Source of the DNA: an uncultured Bacilli bacterium
GTDB taxonomy: Bacteria > Bacillota_I > Bacilli_A > RF39 > UBA660
Direction: 5' to 3'
Assembly (NCBI GenBank): GCA_934168245.1
Contig: CAKPMY010000002.1
Span: 1-64,000, forward strand
DNA: 64,000 nucleotides
Shown one piece after another: positions 25,605 through 33,068 of the stretch. Each line of letters begins with the position of its first letter. Position 1 is the first letter of the stretch. Under the pieces are notes generated by a model. That model worked only from the letters and a program-made list of their open reading frames with translations, made no database searches and was not told the DNA's origin. Made by a program: the position numbers and the translations under genes.

Positions 25605-26527
25605 CTATTCATAGGTTCAACATAACTAAATACATAGTTACCATCTTCTAAGTTAAAGACCATTTTATAAATAGTACCCTTCTTAACATTTTCAACTGTC
25701 CAAGTAGGAAACGAATTTTGATTCAATTCAAGATCTGTAGGCTGTATAGTTTTTTGGTAATCTTTATAATATTTTCCATCTGAACCTGAAAAAAATAATA
25801 CGCCGATCTCAAATGTAAGTGTCTTACTATCTTTATATGCCTTAACAACACTAGCAATATTACTAGGTCCAAGTGTACCACCACATAATTGATCTACTTG
25901 ATATTCATATATACCAGTATCTGGATTATATCGAAGAAAACCATGATTATTAGGATAATAAAGATGCTCAAATGGATAATCTTTACCGAAAATACCATGA
26001 ACTACCTTCTCCATTTGCTCTTTAGTTACATTTGCTTGTCCAAACTTACCCAAAGCATTAGAGAGTGCAACATAAGTAACAAATTCATTAGATAAGTCTT
26101 TAGCCTTAACTCTAGAATCTTTAAAATATGTATAAGTAGCACTATGCTGCATAACCTTCTTATAATTATATTTTACTAAATCATCATCAAGTGCAAGTTC
26201 CACAACTTTATCTTCTACTGCATCAGTATCATTGTCGCTATTTTTATCTTTATCAGTAACATTAGGATCATTTGTACTCTTATTATTATTTAATATTAAT
26301 CCTTTATCATAAGCAATATAAAATACTAATCCCAATATAATAACAATTAATATAAAAATAATAACCCCAGATCCATTAGATTTCTTTTTCTCTGACCAGT
26401 TTTCCATCTCAGCCTCTTTTTTTTCTTCTTGTTTAACTTCTTTAACAGTTTCCTCAATACTTTCTTTTTCTGCTTCTTTTACTTTTTCTTTTTCGTCTTT
26501 CTTTACTTCTTTCTCCTTATCGTTCAC
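25601..26527 (-). CDS. Membrane-anchored protein, paralogue A
   Basis: A 308-residue protein starting at GTG. Residues 1-50 are a Lys/Glu-rich, probably helical cytoplasmic arm, then one membrane helix (SGVIIFILIVIILGLVF), an Asn/Asp-rich linker, and an outer domain of about 200 residues. The outer domain shares with the next gene (26716) the pattern Y-x-Y-F-K-D-[ST]-R-V...NEFV...VV-x-x-I-F-G-K...Y-x-Y-Q...CGGT...G-V-L-F...YKDY...KGTIY-x-MVF-x-LEDGNYV. I do not recognise the family. The two genes are tandem paralogues with separate terminators. Confidence 0.65.
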   Translation of the reverse strand: MNDKEKEVKKDEKEKVKEAEKESIEETVKEVKQEEKKEAEMENWSEKKKSNGSGVIIFILIVIILGLVFYIAYDKGLILNNNKSTNDPNVTDKDKNSDNDTDAVEDKVVELALDDDLVKYNYKKVMQHSATYTYFKDSRVKAKDLSNEFVTYVALSNALGKFGQANVTKEQMEKVVHGIFGKDYPFEHLYYPNNHGFLRYNPDTGIYEYQVDQLCGGTLGPSNIASVVKAYKDSKTLTFEIGVLFFSGSDGKYYKDYQKTIQPTDLELNQNSFPTWTVENVKKGTIYKMVFNLEDGNYVFSYVEPMNS

Positions 26528-26605
26528 TCATATCACTCCTTATTATAAGGATAAATAATTTTTCAGTTTTCTTCAACCTTAACTTTCTAAAAGTTATAAA
26601 CTTTA

Positions 26606-26627
26606 CGTAAAAAAGACTCATGTCTTC
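26606..26627 (-). terminator. Intrinsic terminator
   Basis: AAGAC/GTCTT stem with TTTTTTA tail on the minus strand, about 90 bases after the stop of the gene at 26716. Confidence 0.6.
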
Positions 26628-26653
26628 TACTCACAAAAGAATAGTTCATTAAG

Positions 26654-26684
26654 TCTTTTACTTTTACTTTTACTTTTACTTTCA
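26654..26684. repeat. Short tandem repeat (CTTTTA)n
   Basis: About five copies of the hexamer CTTTTA lie in the 3' untranslated region of the gene at 26716. This is a possible slippage site outside coding sequence. Confidence 0.8.
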
Positions 26685-26715
26685 TTTTTAATTTTCTATT
26701 TATCAATTCATTCTT

Positions 26716-27867
26716 CTATTTATTAGTTGGTTCTGTATATCTATAAACATAGTTACCGTCTTCTAACTCAAATACCATGTCATAGATTGTACCTTTTCTT
26801 GCATTTTCCTCTGTATCAGCAAGAACAAAAGAATCAGTTGATGTAAATGCTAATCCTGTAACTCCAGTCGTATGATTATAATCTTTGTAGTACTTTATAT
26901 CTCCATTATTATAATCTACAAATAATACTCCAACCTCAATCGTAAGTTTATTGTCTTCCTTATAAGCACCAACGACCTTCTTAAAATCAGTAACAGCGCA
27001 AGTACCACCACAAGCCATTTCACTTTGATAATCATAACTCTTCGTATTCCAATTATAAATAAATCTAGCACACTTACCAGTATATTGAACATGATTATAA
27101 TTATAACTCTTACCAAATATATTACTAACTACTTTAGAAAATTGTTCTTCTGTTAAATTCATTTTACCAAACATATCCTCAGCATTTACAACCGCAACTT
27201 CATAAACAAATTCATTCTTTAAAGCATTGGCAGAAACTCTTGTATCTTTAAAATATTCCCATACTCCACATTCCTTAGTTGATCTAGTTACCCTATTATA
27301 AGTATCTGTAACGATATTATCATTAACCTCTAACTTAACAACTAAGTCCTTATCAGTTTGGTCATCTCCATCATTATCAGTATTCTTATCAGCATCTTTA
27401 TCATTATTTTTATTATCAACAATATCTGTATTATTAGTACTTGGCTTAGGAATAAATCCTTTATCATAAGCAATATAAATCAAAGCCAAAATCAATGCCA
27501 TAACCAAAACAAAGATAAGTCCTTTAGAAAGATTGGCTCTCTTCTCTTCCTTTAACTTTTCCGCAACCAATTTATCTACTTTTATACTCAAAGTCTCATC
27601 AACTAACTTGTCTACTTTCTCATCCAAGTTTTCATCAACTATTTTGTCTACCTTCTCATCCAAGTTTTCATCAACTATTTTATCTACTTTTTCATCCAAA
27701 TTCTCATCAATTATTTTATCTACTTTAGCATCTAAATTCTTATCAACTATTTTATCTACTTTTTTATTAAGCGACTCATCAACTTTTTTCGTCTCTGTTT
27801 TATTTTCTACTACATTTTTCTTTTCTTCTTTTTCTACATTATTCTTATTTTCTATCTTTTTAGTCAC
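26716..27867 (-). CDS. Membrane-anchored protein, paralogue B, with 12-residue repeats
   Basis: A 383-residue protein, paralogous to the gene at 25601. The cytoplasmic arm contains six tandem 12-residue units (consensus DENLDEKVDKIV, about residues 30-101), likely one long helix or coiled coil. A membrane helix (about residues 110-130, ending FIPKPSTN), an Asp/Asn-rich linker, and the shared outer domain with an added Cys pair (SEMACGGTCAV) follow. GTG at 27867 is chosen because AGGAG lies 8 nt before it; a longer reading starts 6 codons upstream. The function is unknown; the layout suggests a surface sensor or scaffold coupled to an inner coil. Confidence 0.65.
   Translation of the reverse strand: MTKKIENKNNVEKEEKKNVVENKTETKKVDESLNKKVDKIVDKNLDAKVDKIIDENLDEKVDKIVDENLDEKVDKIVDENLDEKVDKLVDETLSIKVDKLVAEKLKEEKRANLSKGLIFVLVMALILALIYIAYDKGFIPKPSTNNTDIVDNKNNDKDADKNTDNDGDDQTDKDLVVKLEVNDNIVTDTYNRVTRSTKECGVWEYFKDTRVSANALKNEFVYEVAVVNAEDMFGKMNLTEEQFSKVVSNIFGKSYNYNHVQYTGKCARFIYNWNTKSYDYQSEMACGGTCAVTDFKKVVGAYKEDNKLTIEVGVLFVDYNNGDIKYYKDYNHTTGVTGLAFTSTDSFVLADTEENARKGTIYDMVFELEDGNYVYRYTEPTNK
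27565..27780 (-). repeat. Six tandem 36-bp units coding 12-residue repeats
   Basis: The units are nearly identical in the middle of the array at DNA level (consensus residues DENLDEKVDKIV), which favours recent expansion by slippage or unequal recombination. Confidence 0.85.
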
Positions 27868-27945
27868 CTTAATCACTCCTATCATAACTATAATAGATAA
27901 TCAATCAATAAGCAATTACAAATCTAAAACTAAACCCAACTTTAC

Positions 27946-27976
27946 GTAAAAAAAAGACACTACTCACTAGTGTCTT
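27946..27976 (-). terminator. Intrinsic terminator overlapping the gene end
   Basis: The stem AAGACACTA/TAGTGTCTT plus TTTTTTTTA on the minus strand covers the last codons of the lipoprotein gene at 27960. Confidence 0.8.
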
Positions 27977-28520
27977 CTTCAAAATACTTATTAAGTAATT
28001 TAATATACTTATCTTTCAACTTACTATCATTCTCATAAGTTGAGTCATCAGTTGGATTAACCGCTACATCATTATTATGCTCAATTATTTTACCATCTCT
28101 TATAAAATAAATGTCTGGTAAATATAAATATTCTTCATCCTTATCATTTGTTTCTAAATACCCAGATAGTAACCTAACTAATTCCATATATTTAGTCGTA
28201 TTATTATCTCTAATAACAACTGGATTATAATAGTAAACTTTAACTTCATCAAACTTACTATCTTTAATAGCCTCTGAAAATATTTTTACTGTCTTAGTAG
28301 AAACTTCATTATCAGAATTACCAAAGAAAATAATCCCTGTACCATTATTTAGAATTTCCAATACTTCCTCAATACTTATATATTTAAAAGCATTTTCCTT
28401 TGGAACAGCATATTCTTTAGAAAACTTTTCTGAAGGAGACATCTCCTCTACTTTCTTTATAGAACACCCTGATACAAATACCATAATAATTAATAGCAAA
28501 AATAACAACTTTTTCTTCAT
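27960..28520 (-). CDS. Thioredoxin-fold lipoprotein lacking CxxC
   Basis: A 186-residue lipoprotein with lipobox VSGC (Cys19). The outer domain reads like a thioredoxin fold: a strand with GTGIIFFGNSDNEVSTKTVK where CxxC would lie, then YYYNPVVI, then LYLPDIYFIRDGKIIEH resembling the cis-Pro loop and last strands. The redox cysteines are replaced (NSDN in their place), so it is unlikely to be a disulphide enzyme. It may bind a partner or have lost activity. The next gene downstream is paralogue B; upstream is tsf with a gap of 21 bases. Confidence 0.7.
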   Translation of the reverse strand: MKKKLLFLLLIIMVFVSGCSIKKVEEMSPSEKFSKEYAVPKENAFKYISIEEVLEILNNGTGIIFFGNSDNEVSTKTVKIFSEAIKDSKFDEVKVYYYNPVVIRDNNTTKYMELVRLLSGYLETNDKDEEYLYLPDIYFIRDGKIIEHNNDVAVNPTDDSTYENDSKLKDKYIKLLNKYFEEDTSE

Positions 28521-28541
28521 ATACTTCCTACCTAATAAATC

Positions 28542-29417
28542 CTATGCATTTTTAATTTGACTCATTACTTCATCAGCAAAGTTTTCTTCTCGCTTTTCAA
28601 TACCTTCACCAACAGCAAATCTAACCATTGAAATAATTTCAGCATTATTATTCTTAACATAGTTAATTACTGATAAAGAAGAATCTTTAATAAATTTTTG
28701 TTCTTCTAAACAAACTTCTTCATAGAATTTACCAAGTTTACCAACAGCAATTTTACCTGCTATTGCTTCTGGTTTACCTTCAGCAACGATTTGTTCTTTA
28801 ATTACGTTAGTTTCTCTTTCAACCATATCTTTAGGAATATCTGCTCTTCTTAAACCTACTGGATTCATAGCAGCGGCTTGCATAGCAACATCTTTAGCAA
28901 CTTCTTCATTGCCACCTTTTAAAACTACTACAACACCAATTTTTCCACCCATATGTTTATAAGTACCAAAGCACTCATCATCACTCTTAGTAACAACTTC
29001 AAAACGTCTAAAACTGATCTTTTCTCCAATCTTAGCAACTAAAGCCACTAACTTATCATTAATAGTTTCTGCTCCATCTTTAAGATTTAAAACATCCTCA
29101 ACTGTTTTTACATCATTACTTAAAATTTCATCTGCTAAATAATCTACAAAATTAGTAAACTCTTCATTTTTAGCAACGAAATCAGTCTCAGAATTAACCT
29201 CTAACATAACTGCTTTATTACCATCAACTTTAATTTGACATAAACCTTCAGCAGCAATTCTACTTTCTTTCTTAGCAGCCTTAGCAATACCTTTTTCTCT
29301 TAACCAATCAACTGCTTTTTCCATATTACCTTCAGTAGCCTCTAATGCTTTTTTGCAATCAAGCATTCCAGCTCCTGTTTTTTCTCTTAATTCTTTAACA
29401 TCACTTGCTTTAATCAT
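28542..29417 (-). CDS. tsf: Translation elongation factor Ts
   Basis: A 291-residue EF-Ts, the guanine nucleotide exchange factor of EF-Tu. VKELREKTGAGMLDCKKALE and WLREKGIAKAAKKESRIAAE are the diagnostic N-terminal motifs, and the core dimer-like domain (VEVNSETDFVAKNEEF, MQAAAMNP) is complete. The start at 29417 gives the normal N-terminus, with a GAGG-type site upstream. It follows rpsB, as in nearly all bacteria. Confidence 0.97.
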   Translation of the reverse strand: MIKASDVKELREKTGAGMLDCKKALEATEGNMEKAVDWLREKGIAKAAKKESRIAAEGLCQIKVDGNKAVMLEVNSETDFVAKNEEFTNFVDYLADEILSNDVKTVEDVLNLKDGAETINDKLVALVAKIGEKISFRRFEVVTKSDDECFGTYKHMGGKIGVVVVLKGGNEEVAKDVAMQAAAMNPVGLRRADIPKDMVERETNVIKEQIVAEGKPEAIAGKIAVGKLGKFYEEVCLEEQKFIKDSSLSVINYVKNNNAEIISMVRFAVGEGIEKREENFADEVMSQIKNA

Positions 29418-29526
29418 TTTCTTCTTCCTCCTATATATATTATAAATTATATTTTCTTTTTTTAAAGATATAAACAGAAAAGAGTGAAAATTCCCTTCCA
29501 CCCTTCCTTAGTCTTTATTTTGTAAA

Positions 29527-30471
29527 TTACTTAGTTAAAGCCTCTACTAATTCAGCCTTCTTCATAGTAGAATAACCTTTAATATCTTGCTCTTTAGCCA
29601 TATTCTTTAATTCTGCTAAAGTTAAATCATCTAATTTTACTTCTTCTTTAGCCTCTTCTACTACTTTTTCTTCTTTAACTTTCTCTTTAACTTCTTCTTT
29701 TTTCTCTGCTACTTCTTCTTTTGCTTCTTTCTTTAAAGCCTTTTTCTCTGCTTTTGCTTTATCTTCTTCACTAACGAAATCAATTACTTCATTACCGTTA
29801 ACTTCAGCAATAGCATTAGTTAAAGCACCAATTAATAATTTAACTGCTCTAACAGCATCATCATTACCTGGAATTACATAATCTACCATATCTGGATCAC
29901 AGTTAGTATCAACTATACCAAATACTGGAATACCTAAAATACGTGCTTCTTTAATAGCAATTTCTTCTTTACGAGGATCAACGATTACTAATGCTTGAGG
30001 CATTTTCTTCATTTCTCTAATTCCTCTTAAGTTTTTATTTAACTTATCATATTCTTTTTTAATTTGAATAACTTCTTTTTTAGGAAGCATTTCGAAAACA
30101 CCATCTTGTTCCATTTTCTCAATCTCTTCCATTCTCTTAATTCTTGAACGAATAGTCTTGAAGTTAGTTAAAGTACCCCCTAACCATCTTTCATTAACGA
30201 AATACATGTTAGTTCTAGTAGCACATTCTTCTGCTGCTTCTTGTGCTTGTTTCTTAGTACCTACAAATAAAACAGTTCCACCATTTTGAGCAATTTCCTT
30301 CATTGCTTCATATGCTTCTTCTAATTTCTTTACTGTTTTTTGTAAATCGATAATATAAATATCATCTCTTGTAGTATAGATGAATTCCTTCATCTTTGGA
30401 TTCCATCTTCTTTTTTGATGTCCAAAATGAACACCTGCTTCTAATAAATAATTCATTGATACAATAGTCAT
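29527..30471 (-). CDS. rpsB: 30S ribosomal protein S2 with a C-terminal extension
   Basis: A 314-residue S2. The core (LLEAGVHFGHQKRRWNPKMK, FVNERWLGGTLTNFKTI, IPVFGIVDTNCDPDMVDYVI) is standard and ends near residue 235. It is followed by a Lys/Glu-rich linker of about 45 residues and a terminal module, LDDLTLAELKNMAKEQDIKG and MKKAELVEAL, which resembles the Rho N-terminal/SAP-type helix-turn-helix. Usual S2 proteins are about 230-260 residues. The same tail type ends L20 in this operon. The module may bind nucleic acid or a partner; this is inferred. It is in an operon with tsf. Confidence 0.95.
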   Translation of the reverse strand: MTIVSMNYLLEAGVHFGHQKRRWNPKMKEFIYTTRDDIYIIDLQKTVKKLEEAYEAMKEIAQNGGTVLFVGTKKQAQEAAEECATRTNMYFVNERWLGGTLTNFKTIRSRIKRMEEIEKMEQDGVFEMLPKKEVIQIKKEYDKLNKNLRGIREMKKMPQALVIVDPRKEEIAIKEARILGIPVFGIVDTNCDPDMVDYVIPGNDDAVRAVKLLIGALTNAIAEVNGNEVIDFVSEEDKAKAEKKALKKEAKEEVAEKKEEVKEKVKEEKVVEEAKEEVKLDDLTLAELKNMAKEQDIKGYSTMKKAELVEALTK

Positions 30472-30557
30472 ATTTTTTCTCCTTCGTTTTTATCTTCTAT
30501 TAGTTTCTAAAACTTTATCACCATACAGGCACTCGATAAGTAAATTCACTAATATGT

Positions 30558-31139
30558 TTATTTTGTTAAAGCCTCAATAATTTCAGCCTTTTTAAGTCCT
30601 GCTACATCAATTTTTTTCTTAGCAGCAACTTCTTTTAATTCAGCAACTGTCATTTTTGAATAATCTACAGTCTCTTCTTTTTCTTCTTTCTTAGTTGCTT
30701 TCTTTTCTTCTGTTTTCTTAGTAGCCTTTGCTCCATTAATAGTAACTTCTCTACCAATAACTTCAGTTGATTTAGTTATTTTTCCAGCCTTACCATCTTT
30801 AGCAACTTTAACGAATTCACTAAACATCTTAGGATCATTAATTGCTATTTCTGATAACATTTTACGGTTAACTTCAACACCTGCTTTATTTAATCCTTCA
30901 ATAAATCTTGAATAACTAATATCATTTTGACGACAAGCCGCATTGATTCTTGTAATCCATAATTTTCTAAAATCTCTCTTCTTTTGTTTTCTATCTCTGA
31001 AAGCATATTGTCCAGAGTGCATTAATTGTTCTTTTGCTGACTTATAAAGTCTATGTTTACTACCAAAGTAACCTTTAGCAGCCTTTAATACTTTTTTATG
31101 ACGAGCCTTTGTAACTGCTCCATTCTTTACTCTTGCCAT
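30558..31139 (-). CDS. rplT: 50S ribosomal protein L20 with a C-terminal extension
   Basis: A 193-residue L20; the typical protein has about 118. Residues 1-118 are a normal L20 (ARVKNGAVTKARHKKVLKAA, GYFGSKHRLYKSAKEQ, LWITRINAACRQNDISYSRF). A Lys/Glu-rich linker and KMTVAELKEVAAKKKIDVAG then AEIIEALTK follow, a SAP/Rho-N-like module matching the S2 tail. L20 is an early 23S assembly protein and in Bacillus the regulator of the infC-rpmI-rplT mRNA. It follows rpmI after a 21-base gap. Confidence 0.95.
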   Translation of the reverse strand: MARVKNGAVTKARHKKVLKAAKGYFGSKHRLYKSAKEQLMHSGQYAFRDRKQKKRDFRKLWITRINAACRQNDISYSRFIEGLNKAGVEVNRKMLSEIAINDPKMFSEFVKVAKDGKAGKITKSTEVIGREVTINGAKATKKTEEKKATKKEEKEETVDYSKMTVAELKEVAAKKKIDVAGLKKAEIIEALTK

Positions 31140-31160
31140 TTTCCTTATCCTCCTTCTTGA

Positions 31161-31346
31161 TTATATTACGTTCTTAATTCTCTTTAAATCAGATTTATGA
31201 ATAGTAGAACCCTTTCTACAAGCTCTGTTATAACTTGCTGATTTATAACCAGTATTATGAATACTACCTGGTTTTCCAATTTTGTAATCATTTTTACGTT
31301 TATTTAAAACTTTCTTTAATCCACTATGTGTTTTAATCTTTGGCAT
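31161..31346 (-). CDS. rpmI: 50S ribosomal protein L35
   Basis: A 61-residue L35 (MPKIKTHSGLKKVLNKRKN, with the expected basic sequence to the end). It lies between infC and rplT, the universal order, with a good GGAGG site. It is part of the operon controlled by the leader at 31914-32048. Confidence 0.96.
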   Translation of the reverse strand: MPKIKTHSGLKKVLNKRKNDYKIGKPGSIHNTGYKSASYNRACRKGSTIHKSDLKRIKNVI

Positions 31347-31360
31347 ATTATTTCCTCCTA

Positions 31361-31891
31361 TTACTTATCTTTTTTTGGTACTAATAACATAGTCATAGTT
31401 TTTCCGTCTAACTTAGGTTTTTGCTCTATATCCGCATAATCACTAACTCGAGATGCAAAACGTTCAAGGACTTCTTTTCCTAACTCAGTATGTGCAAGTT
31501 GTCTTCCTTTGAAACGAATTGTAAGTTTGATTCTGTCACCTTTTTCTAAATACTTAGAAGCATTACGAAGTTTAGTTTCAAAATCTCCTACATCAATAAC
31601 TGGCGATAAACGATATTCTTTTAGTTCAGACATATTAGCCTTTTGTTTCTTTAATGCTTCTTTTTCCTTCTTTTGTTTTTCATAACGGAACTTATTATAA
31701 TCCATTACTTTACAAACAGGTGGATTAGCATTAGGACTAATTAATACTAAGTCTAGAGCCGCATATGAAGCAAGTGTTAAAGCATCTTGAATTGACTTAA
31801 CTCCAACTTGTTCTCCATTAGGTCCAATAACTAGTACTTCTCTAACTTTAATTTGATCGTTAATCAACATGTTATTCTTATTGTTTGCGAT
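31361..31891 (-). CDS. infC: Translation initiation factor IF-3 (AUC start)
   Basis: A 176-residue IF-3. The conserved NINDQI-type start (LINDQIKVREVLVIGPNGEQ), YNKFRYEKQKKEKEALKKQK and the C-terminal KGDRIKLTIRFKGRQLAHTE are typical. The best ribosome site, GGAGG, lies 8 nt before an ATC codon at 31891, giving the usual length; the first downstream ATG is 8 codons later, and reading upstream has no site. Rare AUU/AUC starts in infC are the known basis of IF-3 autoregulation. It is the first gene of infC-rpmI-rplT. Confidence 0.92.
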   Translation of the reverse strand: MANNKNNMLINDQIKVREVLVIGPNGEQVGVKSIQDALTLASYAALDLVLISPNANPPVCKVMDYNKFRYEKQKKEKEALKKQKANMSELKEYRLSPVIDVGDFETKLRNASKYLEKGDRIKLTIRFKGRQLAHTELGKEVLERFASRVSDYADIEQKPKLDGKTMTMLLVPKKDK

Positions 31892-31913
31892 AAAAAACAC
31901 CTCCAATATAATA

Positions 31914-31942
31914 AGAAAAGTGGATATAGACTCTATACCCAC
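31914..31942 (-). terminator. Leader attenuator terminator before infC
   Basis: The minus-strand stem GTGGGTATA/TATATCCAC with a TTTT tail lies between the promoter and the infC ribosome site, so it works as an attenuator, not as a gene-end terminator. Confidence 0.75.
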
Positions 31943-32048
31943 TCAAAAACCAAAATAATATTATTAATCTATCATTGGCATTTGACCTATTCGCATCACT
32001 CGCAAATCAGGTGGATATAAATCTCTTTCCTTTTTCTCGACTAGTACA
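31943..32048 (-). promoter_or_regulatory. infC leader (L20-type attenuation leader)
   Basis: About 105 nt of leader with several complementary stretches. ATATCCAC occurs a second time early in the leader (near 32010), able to compete with the terminator stem. Gene context matches the L20-controlled leader of Bacillota. The fold was not computed. Confidence 0.6.
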
Positions 32049-32077
32049 ATTATATGCATTATTACCTTATATGTCAA
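32049..32077 (-). promoter_or_regulatory. Consensus promoter of infC-rpmI-rplT
   Basis: TTGACA, 17 nt, TATAAT: a perfect housekeeping consensus on the minus strand, with transcription expected to start near 32042. Confidence 0.92.
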
Positions 32078-32114
32078 CGTTTTTTTAACATTTTGCCCGT
32101 TTTTTCATGACATT

Positions 32115-32147
32115 TTACTAATTTTCTCCGCCAAATTAGTAATTTTT
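32115..32147 (+). terminator. Hairpin with T run on the plus strand
   Basis: TTACTAATTT/AAATTAGTAA with TTTTT following on the plus strand only. There is no plus-strand gene for it to end, so it may instead limit antisense transcription or act as a structural block between 32199 and the infC promoter. Confidence 0.35.
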
Positions 32148-32198
32148 CCATAATTATCTAGTATTTATTAATATTTTTTCACATCATACTTGCAAACT

Positions 32199-33053
32199 TT
32201 ATCTAGTTTTTTCTAACACTAATGTCTTAACTTTTGGCTTAAAATATGCCCCAGCAAAACCTCTTCCAGCCTTCTTAGGGTCATTACCACCATTAACACT
32301 AGCCATACTATTAGAATAATATTCTGGAGAAGTTCTTGTATTATCCATATTAAAATCTACAAATGAAATGCCTCTTTCTTGAAGTTGTTTTAAAATGACT
32401 TCTCGCATATTAATCTGAAATACTCCATTTACTTCTCTAATAGCCTCATCCCATAGTTTTCTATCAGTTGCCCAACTTGGATATGTATCATATGTCCAAT
32501 CACTACCAGCACAAGCACTAATATATGTAAAAATATCATTATCCCTACTATTGCAAGTTCTTTGTAAAGCATCAATTAGCATCATTGGCATCTTTTTATC
32601 AATAAGTTCTGCTCCACAATGGGCAACTGCTGCTACACCTCTTTCCATATCCATTGCCATTATAACTGGACAATCAGCAACTGGATGTCCCGCTACAACA
32701 CCTGGAATTTTATCGGTAATAATTAAAATATCCTCTGGAATTTCTACATCCCATCCATCAGTTGTAGCCTCAACAAAATCTCTAGTTAAAATAAAACTAC
32801 TACCATTCTTCTTTTTTTGTTCTGCAACAAAAATCTTTTTAGCATCAAGTCCATAACATCTAGCCATTTCTCTTCTATGTCTATCAAAAATTGATCTTTT
32901 CATCTCTACTGTTAAGTCAGAATCAACATCAGCAAGTTTTCCAAACTTAGTATATAAATGAAACTTATCCGCATTATTTAGATTATTAATACTAACAGAA
33001 CTAACATTCATTGTCCCAAAGTGTTTTCCAATATCTATTATTTCAAAACTCAT
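32199..33053 (-). CDS. Laccase-domain (YfiH/PgeF family) protein
   Basis: A 284-residue protein of the PF02578 laccase-domain family, known as PgeF/YfiH. Seen: IPGVVAGHPVADCPVIMAMD with the conserved Cys and a following AAVAHCGAELIDKK with the His-x-Gly-like segment, and a C-terminal TRTSPEYYSNSM. Family members have purine nucleoside phosphorylase/adenosine deaminase activity or affect peptidoglycan fidelity; the exact reaction here is not sure. The usual H-x-G-W motif appears as HCGA, so the site is a little divergent. It lies 15 bases downstream of the transglutaminase gene. Confidence 0.8.
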   Translation of the reverse strand: MSFEIIDIGKHFGTMNVSSVSINNLNNADKFHLYTKFGKLADVDSDLTVEMKRSIFDRHRREMARCYGLDAKKIFVAEQKKKNGSSFILTRDFVEATTDGWDVEIPEDILIITDKIPGVVAGHPVADCPVIMAMDMERGVAAVAHCGAELIDKKMPMMLIDALQRTCNSRDNDIFTYISACAGSDWTYDTYPSWATDRKLWDEAIREVNGVFQINMREVILKQLQERGISFVDFNMDNTRTSPEYYSNSMASVNGGNDPKKAGRGFAGAYFKPKVKTLVLEKTR

Positions 33054-33068
33054 ACTTAAAAATCCTTT

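Noticed and set aside
27533..27949. Long Ser/Thr-rich frame on the plus strand
   Set aside because: It is the antisense of the 12-residue repeat array and its neighbourhood; the repeat keeps stops out of the opposite strand.
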